DNA of 64,000 bases from Symbiodinium microadriaticum (lineage: Eukaryota > Sar > Dinophyceae > Suessiales > Symbiodiniaceae): the NCBI GenBank assembly GCA_001939145.1, contig LSRX01000129.1:237393-301392 (forward strand), given 5' to 3'. The notes beneath the pieces were generated by a model. It saw only the letters and a list, made by a program, of their open reading frames with translations. It was not told where the DNA came from and searched no databases. Made by a program: the position numbers and the translations under genes. Positions 1-10,920 of this stretch are shown here, piece by piece (the first letter of the stretch is position 1; every line of letters begins with the position of its first letter).

Positions 1-611
1 AAGCTCCATGATGAACCGGAATGGCCAAATGAGGGCGGGCGTTTAAGATTTATGATGAACCGGAATCGCCAATTGAGGGGGCGTGTCTAAGATATATGAT
101 GAACCGAGGGGGTGTGTGTAAGATCCATGATGAACCGGAATCGCCAAATGAGCGGGGGTTGTTTAAGACATATTGGTCAAATGAGTTGCGTGTTTAAGAG
201 ATGCGATTAACCGAGAGGGCGGGCTTTATGATGAACCGGAGTCGCCGAATGAGGGGGGATGGATAAAATCTGTGATGAACCGGAATCGCCAAATGAGGGG
301 GCGTGTTTCAGATATATGATGAACCGAAACCGCCAGAGAAAGGAGGGGGTGTAAGGACTATGCATGATGACCCGGCATCGCCACAAGAGGGAGAGTGTTG
401 AAGATGCATCATCAGCCGAAATCGCCAAAGGAGGGGTCTGCTTAAAATATATGATGAACCGGAATCACCATGTGTAAGATATGTGATTCACCAGAATCTC
501 CGATTGAGGGGGCGCGGTTAAACATTCTGTGATGAACCAGAATCGCAAAGTGGGGGGTGTCCAAGATATATGACGAACCGGAATCGCCAAAAAAGGGGTT
601 GCATTTAAGAT
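1..611. repeat. Degenerate ~44 bp tandem minisatellite
   Basis: Successive units begin with ATGATGAACCGGAATCGCC, then a variant of AAATGAGGGGGCGTG, and end with TTTAAGATAT. The first units start near 8, 52, 96 and 128 and continue to about 600. Unit length varies through internal deletions: the copy at about 96 has lost most of the middle. Copies differ by many substitutions, so this is an old array. Units abut directly, with no unique spacers. Open frames across it come from the repeat and do not look like protein. Confidence 0.9.
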
Positions 612-711
612 GTACTATATTTTATAATTATATGTATATGTATATGTATGTGTATATATATATGGTATATATATATACATACACATATTATATAGTATAC
701 ATATATGTGTT
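612..711. repeat. AT-rich TATA/TATG microsatellite
   Basis: Alternating TATG and TATA tracts interrupt the 44 bp minisatellite, which resumes immediately afterwards. This looks like a microsatellite expansion inside the array. Confidence 0.9.
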
Positions 712-780
712 GATAATGAACCGGGATCGCCAAATGAGGGGGCATGGAAGGTCTGTGCTGAACTGGAAACGCCACATGAT
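712..780. repeat. Last units of the ~44 bp minisatellite
   Basis: A unit reading ATGAACCGGGATCGCC, followed by AATGAGGGGGC and a second more degenerate unit, matches the array at 1-611 and lies on the far side of the AT microsatellite. Confidence 0.85.
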
Positions 781-797
781 ATGCTTGTTGTTGCTGC

Positions 798-832
<35 letters not shown>

Positions 833-838
833 GTTTGT
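781..838. repeat. TTG trinucleotide tract
   Basis: About 15 TTG units with occasional CTG and ATG variants, abutting the end of the minisatellite. It would encode poly-Leu/Cys or poly-Val on the + strand and poly-Asn/Thr/Gln on the - strand, but no flanking coding sequence is evident. Confidence 0.9.
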
Positions 839-1904
839 TGCCGCGTGACCGCACGCTGCCGGCTCTTGGGCCGTTCAGCGCGCGGCCGCACCCCGGACAC
901 GGGACGGGCGACGAGGGAAACCTTAAGCAGGCAAACGAAACCTCAAATCAGGGTTTCGACCCACACCCTAAACCTTCAACCCAAAAGACAAAGACCTCAG
1001 CACTAGACCCCCAAAAACTCATCACCCCTGACTCAGGGTCCCGACGTGCCTCCTGAATCCGTCGTTCCAGGCCCACTTGATTGACTTTGAAGTGGGTCAC
1101 ACCCGGAACGTCGGAGGTAGCAGCAGCTGCCTCTGCAAATGGAAGACGGAGTTAGGAGCCGAATATCGGGGCTTCACTAGTCAGAATCGGTTTTGCGGGT
1201 CTGCAATGTTGCATCTATCTGACAGGAATCCTACGAAATGGTGGTGTTTACTACGTTAGGTGCTAACTGAAGCTGGCCAAGACCAACTGAATAAATTACT
1301 TGATTTTGACAAGGTGTAGTTACATACTGCTCTGATACAAACAGAATCGGCTCTAATAGGATTTATTTATTTATCGTTTATGAAGTACACAACTAAACAC
1401 GTGCAGGCACGTGCTCGCACGCCTGTACGTAGTACATATGCCTGTACCTGAGTACCCATCTAACATCCGATTCACCCACGCATGCAGAAGAGCTTGCACG
1501 GCCTTGAACCCTATGGATCTCTTGCAGCTTCGTTGCAGATTCTTCCTTCCGGGCAAGCTTCTAGCTATCTCTCGCGGCATGGAGCCAATGTGGGTTCTTG
1601 ATGAGGATGCGGGATTTAGCATCTGGTGCAACGGTTCTCGGATTCGCAGTATGTTAGGGCTCAGGAATCCATGTTCAGCACATGAAACCCTGAAGCTGAA
1701 ATCTAAATCCAGCTCCTAAACCCTCAACCCCAAAACTCAAACTCGAAGCATCCAACACGACTTAACCCCAAACTCTGAATACCTGAACCATAAAGTTGGA
1801 GTAAGAATTCACCACCTTCGAGCAACTTTGCCTCTGCAGAGTCCCGTTGAGGGACTGGACTAGGACGGAGCCGCACTGATTCCAGGCCTGCGCCATCGGC
1901 TGGC
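839..1904. other. Unique sequence, no supported gene
   Basis: A short GC-rich patch (about 840-910) grades into degenerate telomere-like text. The segment 1380-1720 is open on both strands for about 100 codons, which is weak evidence in ~50% G+C DNA. The strand and frame cannot be chosen and no domain is recognisable. The interval 1690-1800 again holds C-strand telomere-like words such as AAACCCT. Confidence 0.5.
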
Positions 1905-1936
1905 TTGAGGCTTAGGGTGGTGGTGGGGACGGTGGC

Positions 1937-2196
1937 AACAGTCTCAGTAGCAGTAGCAGCAGCAGAAGAAGGAGCAGGAGAAGGAGCAGACACGGCAGCA
2001 GGAGCACGAACAGCAGAAGCGAGGCGTAGCCGTAGTTGTAGCAGCAGCAGCAGTAGCAGTAGCAGTAGCAGTAGCAGTAGCAGTAGCAGTAGCAGTAGCA
2101 GTAGCAGTAGGAGTAGTAGTAGTAGTAGTAGTAGTAGCAGTAGTAATATAGTAGCAGCAGCAAGAATAGTAGTAGTTTTCGTCGTCGTGGTGGTGG

Positions 2197-2232
<36 letters not shown>

Positions 2233-2410
2233 CAGTAGCAGTAGCAGCAGCAGTAGCAGTGGCAGTGGCAGTGGCAGTAGCAGCAGCAGCAGCAGTAGCA
2301 GTAGTGGCGTTGGTCGTCGTGGTGGCAGCGATCGAAGAATCGGTAGTGGTAGTAGTGGTAGTGGCAGTGGTAGTGGTGGCGGTATTGGTAGTTGTAGTGG
2401 TGGTGGCTCA
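1937..2410. repeat. Long AGC/AGT trinucleotide block
   Basis: Almost 470 bp of AGC, AGT, GTG, GTC and GGC triplets in phase. The longest pure stretch is an AGCAGT-type hexamer array at about 2040-2110. All frames stay open here: poly-Ser, poly-Val or poly-Ala on the + strand and poly-Leu, poly-Tyr or poly-His on the - strand. Coccidian genes often carry homopolymeric tracts from CAG-type repeats, so a coding origin is possible. The flanks (1724-1930 and 2411-2700) give no convincing protein, so I call it a repeat only. Confidence 0.9.
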
Positions 2411-3283
2411 ACCCAAACCCTGGACGTCCCTAGCGGCCTTAACTCAAAAGGGGGTAGCCTTGCAACATGTTGGAATTTGTGGATTTGTCGGTTGAAGTGC
2501 TCAAGTTGTGCAGCGCAAAGAGTTTCTCGTGTACAAGCGGTTTCGGGTTCAGGGTTCTGCCACATAATGACACTTGGACATTGGCCTTGCAATTTGTGCA
2601 AGCTGTGTGCTCTGATGAGAGTTGCAAGAGCTACTCCCCAGCTGAACTGCAATCGCTCAGGTTTCTGTTGAAAAGCGAGTGCCACAACCCATCAGTATTG
2701 CATTCGCATTACGTAAGCACCAAAAGGTGATAATACAGCTCCTACTCACCTACCCCTACACCTTCAATCTCAACCCGAAGCTCTGCAAACTGCACACCCA
2801 CCTTCTGGCAACGCCCGTCCAACAACTCGTGAGACTTATGTAAGGCATTAAAGAGCTTTTACACGGCTTCCAAGGCTCCTATGCAATGCCTACAGAACTC
2901 GGATACAGCGGTTATATACTGACGTGTTCAACCGAAGCAGCCGAAGTTGCTTCTCAGATGCACAGGTCGCTGCATGTGCCACAGTCTTCGGTCAGAAAAA
3001 AGCCAGGACCCCGGCTATGAGACCTCAACAACCAGTCTGACCAGCATGGTGAAGACCATTAAAATGGGACACCACCTTGAAGAAACTCCTCCTAGGTCCG
3101 AAACCCTAAAAGCCTGGCCCCAACTGCGCACGCAATAACAAAAGCCGTAGGAAAAGCCTGAAAAGGATCCGCGAGAAGAGCCCCTCACATGACAGAGGCC
3201 TGCGCATTGTGGCGTTGCAGCTCAAGACTCCATCCCTCGACCTACCCGTGGCTGGCAGTTCAGGGCTCCTTCTGCTTAACCCT
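2411..3283. other. Unique sequence, no supported gene
   Basis: Non-repetitive text with few heptamer words. Short open frames of 60-90 codons overlap on both strands around 2440-2730, with no recognisable domain and no reason to prefer one. I see nothing further in it. Confidence 0.4.
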
Positions 3284-3345
3284 CATATAGTACCCTAAAT
3301 AGTAGGATCCTTATTCTAAGGACCCCAACATAAGGTACCCCTAAG
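3284..3345 (-). mobile_element. Dispersed element, family J (copy 1)
   Basis: Read on the - strand, this segment runs GGGGTCCTTAGAATAAGGAT, then CCTACTATTTAGGGTAC. It matches 62094-62152 on the + strand with several substitutions. Two copies in opposite orientation indicate a dispersed repeat, but ends and insertion mechanism cannot be set from two copies. Confidence 0.6.
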
Positions 3346-5545
3346 TTGGCAAGGTTCCTGAACTCAAGGGCTCCTTTTAGGCAGTTCCTTCAAGGCTCCA
3401 TGGGCCTATGGCCCATGGCGCTTGCAGAGCCGTCTGCTGTCGGTAATTGGGATTCTGCCTACGAGTTGCGGCATCCTTTCTTATTTGGAGGGTAAGGATC
3501 AGGTACCGTGAGCAAAACAAGCTACTACAATCCAGGGTCAAGCAAACTCCCCCACCCACCCAAACCCCCAGGGAATCCTTGAAGGAACCCTGAAACATCC
3601 CGTCACTTTCCGTAGGAGTCCCTAAACTTATAAACCCTAAAGACCGCGCCTCTCGCATCAACGCCTCCACCTGATCTCGGACACTGCCAGGAAGGTGCCG
3701 CAGGCCAGCGTCCTCCAAAAGCTTTTAATAATAGGGTGTTCTTTCTTAATCTAGGAGGTTTCTAGGCTTCCTTCAAAGGTTCCGCTTAGGGGGGATCCTA
3801 TTCGGTTCTCGGTTTTCCTAGGTTTTTGTACGGGTTTTTGGTCTTCGGTCTCTGGGATTTGCGGCGTTTTTCCGATAGATGTCAGGCTGAAGGGGCCGCA
3901 ACCTGCTCCTCCTTTCGGTCTTATGTGCGTGATAATGAGTTAAACCCTACCTAAACCCCTGAAACTAGGCAAAATAATGGCCTAATGCCCATAAAAAAAG
4001 GCTACTATTCTACATGCTTTTGGGCTTAGGGAAACCCTAAACACGGCTTCGTGGTTCTGGGTTACAGGGCTGCTGGCTTCCTCGATATGGTTGGGATATG
4101 GCTGGAATCAAGGCCTAAGATTGTCACAATAAGGGCTGAATATAGCCATAGGAAGGGCTTACTATGGCCATAAATACCAATAAGGGCTTACTATGGCCAT
4201 AAATAATGGGGCTCTTTATAGCAGTCATTCAGGAACGTACAGGCCCAAATAGGACCCATAGGGCAGTTAGCTAAGTGGGCCTGATCCTTCAAGCCCCTCG
4301 GCCTGGGCAGTTGGGTCTTCCTTTTCAGGGCTTCGGGGGGACAGGTACCTGGTTTCGGGGCTTCCAGGGTTTAGGGTTTAGGGTTTCGGGTTTAGGATAT
4401 ATGCTTTCTTAGGGGTCTCATGGCGTGAAGGCTGCCATTTAATTTTTGGGTTTAGAAACCCTTTCAGGAGTTGGGGTTTTGGGAACCCTTTGAGGAGCTT
4501 GGGTTTTTGGGGTCGCAAGGCTTCGCAATGAGGGATGAAGATGAGACCCAACCACCAGCGGACCTTGATTTCTTACAAAGTCCGACACCTCTTGATGAAG
4601 GAATGTACGGTATTAAGAGCTACAGAACTTCAGGCATCTTATGCGGCATATTCCCTCAGTGAGGATTCTTGGGCTCTCCGGGATTTTAGCTTCGTCCAAG
4701 TCTAACTCTAGTCACGCAGGGTTGCTGACTGCGAACGGCCACTCTGGACTCTGTACAGTGGGACCTTGGTGGTCGGGCTCGGCACCCCTTATAAACAGGT
4801 GCCGCTCATGATCACGTCTGCGGCTGTGAGTACCTGTACCAGCGCGGCAGTCAGCGCAACAGACTTAGACACATCGTACGTCATCCATGCAGGAATTTTC
4901 AGTGTAGGTGGAGCTCCTGCCCTGATCCATTTTTCTTTTGGGGATTTGCTGCACTGCGGCTGTGTTTTGCTTCTTGCAAGCACTTGTCATACCCACAATT
5001 ACTGAGGCATTGACGATTGTACGCGCGAGGCACACAGCGCCCTCTTGCAAGCGCAATCTGTAGGCTCAAGCATCTCTGGCTGTGCAGCACTCCGTGCGAC
5101 TGCGCACATGCTGTGCAATAGTGCCGGTGGTATCCAGGGGTCGGAAGTTGCCCACAGTTCGGGTAAGGATTTAGGTTTTAAGGTTTTGGGTACCGCAGCA
5201 ACTTAGCTGAAGCCCTGCATCCGCCTGTTGGTGGTGATTGCTTGCAGCACGGCCTCTGCGCCGAGGGCGGCCCGACAAAAGAAAACCTACGGACTACATG
5301 GATTGGTCGCAGTTGCACCCAAGCACTGAAACCTCAACATCCCAAGTCCCCAATCCTTGAAACGTACATGGAATCTGAAATGGTGCCAAGTATATCTATA
5401 CTATGTGGGGTTCCATGTTCGCTTCAAGGCGCATCCCCAAAGGTCCAGGGTTTAGAGCCGCCCAAAACCCAATGCCAGACATCCCGGCACCTCGAACCCT
5501 TAGCCTCCAACAGCCAAATCCGCCTACTGCTCATGGACCAACTTC
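3346..5545. other. Mosaic of unique blocks and telomere-like words
   Basis: Unique sequence with isolated AAACCCT or TTTAGGG words and a cluster of G-strand heptamers near 4366-4400. A short direct repeat at about 4126-4207 contains three variants of AAGGGCTTACTATGGCCATA. Short open frames (for example 3377-3718 on the - strand and 4766-5005 on the + strand) show no domain and overlap others, so none is called. Confidence 0.45.
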
Positions 5546-5549
5546 TGCG

Positions 5550-5630
5550 TTATCAGTGTTTAGTGTTTAGGGTTAGTTATCAGATATCAGTGTTTAGTTT
5601 AGTGTTTAGGGTTTAGGGTTAGTTATCAGA
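5550..5630. repeat. Tandem duplication with telomere-like core
   Basis: Two abutting copies begin TATCAGTGTTTAG and end GGTTAGTTATCAGA, at 5550-5584 and 5585-5630. The second copy has an extra heptamer-like insertion. Each copy is bounded by the inverted words TATCAG and TTATCAGA. Confidence 0.85.
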
Positions 5631-5734
5631 CAAGGGGGCATGATCTCCACTACACTCTGTATCCATGATTCCTCTAGTTGACGGTGCGTAGCGGAATGCA
5701 GGAGTTTGTTCATCAACGGTAGTTCCTGCTGATT

Positions 5735-6040
5735 GACCCTAAACCCTAGACCTGGACCAAACCCTAAACCTTGAAGCCTAAACTCTAAAACCGTCAACCC
5801 TGAAACCCCAAGCCTCAAACTCCAGATAGTCAAAGCTAAACCCCAAATCTTGAACCTTGAGCCCTATAAAACCTTACCCTGGGAAGTCCCAAGAATCCTC
5901 GAACCCTACAAGCTTAAGTTGCAAATCTTGAACCCTCAACCTTGAACCTGAAACCGAAGGAATTGTGAGCATTCTTGAACCCTGCATCCTAAACAAGAAG
6001 TCCCTAAACCCAAAACCCAAAACCCCTAAACCCCTACCTT
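5735..6040 (-). repeat. Degenerate telomere-like run (C strand)
   Basis: Dense CCCTAAA, CCTTGAA and CCCAAAA words of 7-8 bp, strongly diverged. The G-rich sense is on the - strand. This run shows how heptamer copies grade into near-unique sequence. Confidence 0.75.
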
Positions 6041-6446
6041 GATGGGACCAATAACTGCACAAAACCCTGCAACTCGGTCCTCCTGCGGGCAGTCCGCACC
6101 GGCTGCGCCAACGAAGCCACCGACTGCTTTTCGAAGAAGCGTGACCTCTTCCAAAGGGACTTTAAACTTTTGTTGGCTTATGAAGGGTTTAGGGTTCAGG
6201 GTGACCTGTCCCAGAAGGACTTAAAGGCTTGCTGTCTTTTGAAGGGTTTTGTAAAATTTGACTTGGGGTTTCAAGGGTTCTGGGGTTTAGTCTTTTGGAG
6301 TTCAGGGTGTTAGCAAATGAAAGCTTTCGGGGCAGGGAAAAGCCGCAAGCATCCAGGGCGGTTTCAGCGTTGAGGGGAAGCTTAGAGCCTTAAATTTTGA
6401 ACAGATGAACCGCAAACAGGATGGTTCTCTACGTCTTGTAGTATGA

Positions 6447-6525
6447 ACCTTCTATGGGTAGTTCTCTAAATTAGGGAGTTTCTTTAGGTCCCCAATATAG
6501 TACGGCACCCGTATAAAACCACATG
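6447..6525 (+). mobile_element. Dispersed element, family F (copy 1, partial)
   Basis: Begins CTATGGGTAGTTCTCTAAAT and continues through TTTCTTTAGGTCCCC, with a later GGCACCCGTATA. It shares its left end with copies at 16533, 56936, 62169 and 62275. The right inverted end is not clear, so it may be truncated. Confidence 0.6.
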
Positions 6526-7342
6526 AGCATCGAACTTCCAAGGCTCCAGGACTCGCTGCGATTGCGGGGTTTTGTTAGGGACCAAAACGAATCCTGCAAG
6601 GGCTCGTGTCCCATAGAAGGTTCGGAATGCAAGATGTATGGAAGCAGACTGTCTGAAGGATCATCTTCTGCTTAAATCTTCAGAACTTCGAGCATCGTGA
6701 CCCCCTTCCGGAAGCGCTTTTGCACGTATGCATCTGCCACATTCACCTTGCAGCAGAAAACTATTTAACCCCTGAGCCCTAACCCCGATACGATCCTATC
6801 CCAACTGGCAGGTTGCTATAATAACTCTAGGGCATTGGGACCTTGATAATCGGAACAAGGCATAATGAATCAAGGACTAGAGTGTTACCAGGGCTCTGAG
6901 CTCTAAGTACGGCCAGTCAAGCCCAATGTCACACTACAGGTGCCTTGGCTCCTGGGCTTCGGGATAGCTTCAGAGAGTGCCGGAGCCCTTAGGGTTTAGG
7001 GGCCCAGATAGCAGGACCTTCGCAATGATGAGGATCTCTCTTACGGTAAATGTCCACATGCAAAGGGAGAAGACCTCACCTGTGGCGCAGCATCACCGGA
7101 GTCAATCAGCTGATCGCGCACCTCAGGGTTTGCTCTTGAGGGGGTTTGGAGCTTGGGAAACACGGCAAGGTTTGGTGGGGATGAGGGGTCCACTTAGATG
7201 GTTCCTGTTAGGGTTTATTCGGGATCTAGGGCCTATACCCCTAAACCCTGAACCCTAAAGCCTATAGTAGGGTTGCAATGTTTCTGAACTCCCATTTCGG
7301 CTTGGTTGGGGTCTTGGGCCTCGGAGAGTTGAAAATGCATCG
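6526..7342. other. Mosaic unique sequence
   Basis: Unique text with scattered heptamer words near 6770, 6985 and 7200-7260. The 93-codon open frame at 6977-7258 is partly made of translated heptamers (Leu-Gly-Phe-Arg and Leu-Asn-Pro-Glu-Pro patterns), which argues against a real gene. Confidence 0.45.
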
Positions 7343-7388
7343 CACTCTCTCACTCACTCTCTCTCTCTCTCTCTCTCCCTCTCTCTCT
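7343..7388. repeat. CT dinucleotide microsatellite
   Basis: A CT run with ACTC interruptions. Confidence 0.95.
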
Positions 7389-7462
7389 GTATTTTCATAA
7401 AAGGGATTGTCTCAATGGGGTTAAGGCTTCAGGATTTATAGATGTTTTTAGGGTCCGGCTTT

Positions 7463-7550
7463 CATACATCCATACATACATGCATGCATGTTTACATAAA
7501 TACATACATACATATAGTAATAGATAGGTAGATAAATCGATAGATACAGT

Positions 7551-7589
<39 letters not shown>

Positions 7590-7607
7590 TAGGTAGGTAG
7601 GTAGGTG
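7463..7607. repeat. Compound tetranucleotide microsatellite (CATA, GATA, GGCA, GGTA)
   Basis: CATA/CATG units give way to GATA-like units, then about 9-10 GGCA units (7550-7588) and several GGTA units. The gradual switch of unit type suggests successive slippage from one ancestral tetramer. Confidence 0.95.
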
Positions 7608-8074
7608 GGACAACGGGGGTTTCACACTCAGGCAACGTAGGGTTATCCAACATGCAGGGCTCCCTACCCAGGCTGCAGGCTCTGGGGTCTAGCGATTAGG
7701 GTTTAGGGTGTTAAGTTTGCAGATCCCTCAAACAGCCCCGCCAGAATCTCAGCGAGTCCACCCGCTCTGCAATCCCCAAGCCTTTGAGCGAGATAACGGC
7801 GGCACGTGGCTCTCGTAAGTGCAGCGCCCGGCTGCTGCAAAAGCATGCCAGCATCGTAATACACAAAATTCTAAAGCCGAAAACCCACGTAAACCTTCCA
7901 CCCTGTAACCGAAAACCTCTAAATGATAAGCCCTGATCTCCTGAACCGTAAATCTCGAACACCTACAAAGCAAGATTGGAAAACCCAAAAGGCTAATCTC
8001 CCAAACCGCTGAGCGCGGAACCCAAAAGGGAGCCCCGGTTCCGAAGAGTGAGTCCCCCAGAAGGCACACTGACC

Positions 8075-8335
8075 ATAACTTAAGGAATCTAGTCTTTTGG
8101 GAGCCTTAAGATTACGATTTGAAGTAGATAACTTAAGGAATCTAGTCTTTTTGGAGTCTCAAGATGATGATTTTAAGTACATAACTGAAGGAATCTAGTC
8201 TTTTGGGAGCCTTCAGCTTATGGTTTGAAGTACATAACTTCAGGAATCTAGTCTTTTGGGAGCCTTAAGGTTATGATTTGAAGTACACAACTTCAGGAAT
8301 CTAGTCTTTTTGCCGGAGCCTTAAGGTTTATGTTT
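8075..8335. repeat. 53 bp tandem repeat, ~4.9 copies
   Basis: Units start at 8075, 8128, 8181, 8234 and 8287, an exact 53 bp period. Each contains GGAATCTAGTCTTTT, then GGGAGCCTTAAG, then GATTTGAAGTA. Units differ by a few substitutions, and the last carries a small insertion before it decays. Only the GGAATCTAGTCTTTT core is fully conserved across units. Confidence 0.95.
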
Positions 8336-8565
8336 ATGACTGGAAGTAAAATAGATATAAACAAATGCTTTTCAGGCTTGAAGGCATATTCCATAATCCA
8401 GGGTCTGAGGGCCCCTAAACTCTAAACCCTACACCCCAAAAGAAGCTGGGAACCTCTGACATTCTACCAAACAGCGATAACAAGATCCAAACACAGAACC
8501 CTGCGTTAACAGACCTGTACCCTGCAAAGACCCTACCAAAGCCCCATACTGATCCTCTAAATCCC

Positions 8566-8700
8566 GTTCCCTAAACCCTAAACCCTAACCCCTCAACCCT
8601 AACCCGTTCCCTAAACCCTAAACCCTGAACCCTAAACCCGTTCCCTAAACCCTAAACCCTGAACCCTAAACCCGTTCCCTAAACCCTAAACCCTAAACCT
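8566..8700 (-). repeat. Telomere-like run with higher-order unit
   Basis: CCCTAAA heptamers are organised into a longer unit of about 34 bp that starts CCCGTTCCCTAAACCCTAAA and contains one CCCTGAA variant. The unit repeats about four times, so this segment was amplified as a block and not heptamer by heptamer. Confidence 0.9.
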
Positions 8701-8849
8701 CGTTCAGCTACTTCAACCTTTGAAGCCCAGCAACCTCCTGGAACTTTTCCAGCAGCTTCTTCAGACCGGAGCCCGGCTGCCAGTGCCTTGCGCTTTTCCT
8801 TCGGAAGAGGCGTCTTTTTTTGTCTTGTTGAGGGCTTTTAGCTATAGGT

Positions 8850-9010
8850 TTTCCTTAAGGGCTTATAGGGCTTAGGGCTTATAGGGTTTGTAGGGTTTAG
8901 GGTTTAGGGTTTATAAGGTTTAGGGCTTACATATAGGTTTAGGGCTTAGGGTTTAGTCCTTGGAATGAGGCTTTTCTCTTTTCTTGTTTAGGGTTTAGGG
9001 TTTGTAAGTA
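8850..9010 (+). repeat. Telomere-like run (G strand)
   Basis: TTTAGGG, CTTAGGG and TTATAGGG words, interrupted by short unique text near 8955. It lies 150 bp from the opposite-orientation run at 8566-8700. Confidence 0.85.
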
Positions 9011-10781
9011 GGGGCTTCAGGTTTTGCCTCGGGTTCCGGCTTTTGCGGTGTTGAAGGGCTTGTCGGTGCTTGTATCTGTCTTGATGGAGAGCTCCCCAAA
9101 AAACTCCTAGACAGCTCTGGCAGGCATTTCTGCTTGGGTTCCGCGTTCCAAGGTCGGTTTAAAGGTGTAGGTTTGGGGTTACGGGTCCTTACCGGCAAGT
9201 ATCACTACAGCCTGGAGCTGTGCAGGCATCGAAAGTGCTCAGACGCACGGTGTGACTTACGCTGCGGTGGTGAGTTCGGCTGGGACCTCTGTAGGATGGT
9301 TTACTTCTGCCTGCTTATACCCAGAAGCCAATAGCCGCTGGCAGTTTACCGTAACCATACTTCATAACTAGGACAAAAAAGTGTAACACCTGAACCCCGA
9401 CATCTCCTAAACATGTACAACCCTGCTGTCTGAGACTCTAAAAGCTCCAGTCTACACCCTAAGATGCTGAAGTCTAAACCCCAAGCTCGAAACCCTAGGG
9501 ATGTAGGGCTTGGGGCAAGGATCCTGCTCGCTTTCTTGCAGCGCTTTTTGGCTGGCACAGGGCTACATGGCAGTGTATAGGTTTTCCGGTTGGAGCTTGT
9601 CGATCGCTAGCGCATGCAAGGGGCTTCGATCCGCAGCTAAAATGGTGCGGCAGCAGATCTTTCAGCAGACCCACGCGTGGGTCGTCGGGCTTCTCCAGGC
9701 AGGAGAGTAGAACGATCCTCCGTGGGAGCTTTTCTGGGCTTGAGGTTGAGGGTTGAGGGCTTCAGGTTCACCAAATGGGAAAATGAATTCGTCAAGGCTT
9801 ATCTTAGCCGTGAGGTAACATCTCAGCTTTTGTGGGGGTTGCGTACCTGTGTCAGCCGAAACCCTGATCCCTATAACTGCCTATAACCCTAAAGGCCTAT
9901 CTGCACGAGCTCCAACCCTGCAGGGAGCACCTCGTCGCAGGTGGTGCCAGAGCCCTCATTACAGAAACCTTATAGGCTTTTTTAAGAAGCCTTTATAGGG
10001 AACCCCGCTCAATGTATCAAACTCCCGCACATGGGTAGTTACTATAGCACCCGTCTAGACTATTCATTAACTCCCCCGAAACCCTAAACCGCAAATCGCC
10101 CATTTCCAACGACCAAGGTCCCTATAACACGAGAGTTTAGGAACGGCTTGATTTAGAGCCACTCCTGGGAAGCACGAAGAAGAGCTCCACATCGTAGCCG
10201 GCGCACATGCTGCGGAGAGCCGGGGTTAGCCTGTGTTTTCTCTAAGGCTCTAGGGTTAACCTGTGACCTTTTCAGGCCTCCAAGGTTCTAGGGTTTAGGG
10301 TTAGCCTGTGCTGTCTCTAGGGTTCGTGCCGACCACTGAATCCGAGAGCCTTTCCGGTGGTTTTGCGTTTGGGTTTAGGGGTTTACGGGTTTTGCAAGAA
10401 GGGTTGCTTGCAAGGGCTACTATTATTCATGGATGTCCTCTGAGGGCGGCTGTTCTCCCTGAATTTATGGCAGGGGTGAAGGTTTTAGATTTGAGATTTA
10501 GGACAACCAGGTTCTTTGGGCCTGGGGCTGTCAAGGCCACGATAATGAGGGGGCTGTAGTGTTGGGGCCTTGAAAATTAGAATAGGGGTTTAGGGTTTCG
10601 GGTTTAGGGTATATTGTTATAGTATGATTCCAGTCGCAGCGTTCTCTCCCTTGTGTTCTGCACGAACGTGCTCCGTGTCAGGCTCGGCGGCTCAGCGACT
10701 GACATCTTCTCGTTGATTCCAGCTACGCAGCAGCTTGCCCAAACAGCGCATGATCCAGGTCGCATCCACACTTTTCCAGTT
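9011..10781. other. Mosaic unique sequence
   Basis: Unique blocks separated by heptamer words (for example near 9480, 9875, 10080, 10290 and 10370). Several 60-80 codon open frames lie in it, but each overlaps others or runs into translated heptamers. No domain, splice structure or RNA gene is recognisable. Confidence 0.4.
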
Positions 10782-10920
10782 CACGGTCGGAGAGGCGGAA
10801 GTAGACGTGCCACGGTCGGAGAGGCGGAAGTAGACGTGCAAGGGGTCCTGTGGCAGCCAGAGTCCACAGACCTGGAAGTGCTCGTGGGTCCCAGCCAAAA
10901 CTCGGCAACGAAGCCTTGCT
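10716..10920 (+). pseudogene. Possible coding remnant broken by a 29 bp duplication
   Basis: One + strand frame, open from about 10719 just after a TGA, reads a protein-like stretch through Leu-Pro-Lys-Gln-Arg-Met-Ile-Gln. It enters the first copy of the 29 bp duplication as Thr-Val-Gly-Glu-Ala-Glu-Val-Asp-Val. Because 29 is not a multiple of 3, the duplication shifts the frame; the same peptide is read again from the second copy and continues to a TGA at about 10920. The - strand is also open here (10692-11057, about 120 codons). The strand is therefore uncertain and no family is recognised. It may be chance. Confidence 0.2.
10782..10839. repeat. Perfect 29 bp tandem duplication
   Basis: The word starting CACGGTCGGAGAGGCGGAAG is present at 10782-10810 and again at 10811-10839 with no mismatch. 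The identity indicates a recent duplication, in a stretch that lacks telomere-like words. Confidence 0.97.

Noticed and set aside
1905-2685. Long open frames over the trinucleotide block (196 codons on the + strand, 257 on the - strand)
   Set aside because: They are open only because a triplet repeat lacks stop codons in every frame. The flanking parts give no recognisable protein.
4126-4207. Dispersed element family
   Set aside because: The AAGGGCTTACTATGGCCATA repeats are only local direct repeats; no copy was found elsewhere in the window.
8075-8335. CRISPR-like regular array
   Set aside because: Units are contiguous 53 bp repeats with no unique spacers, and the window is eukaryotic in character.
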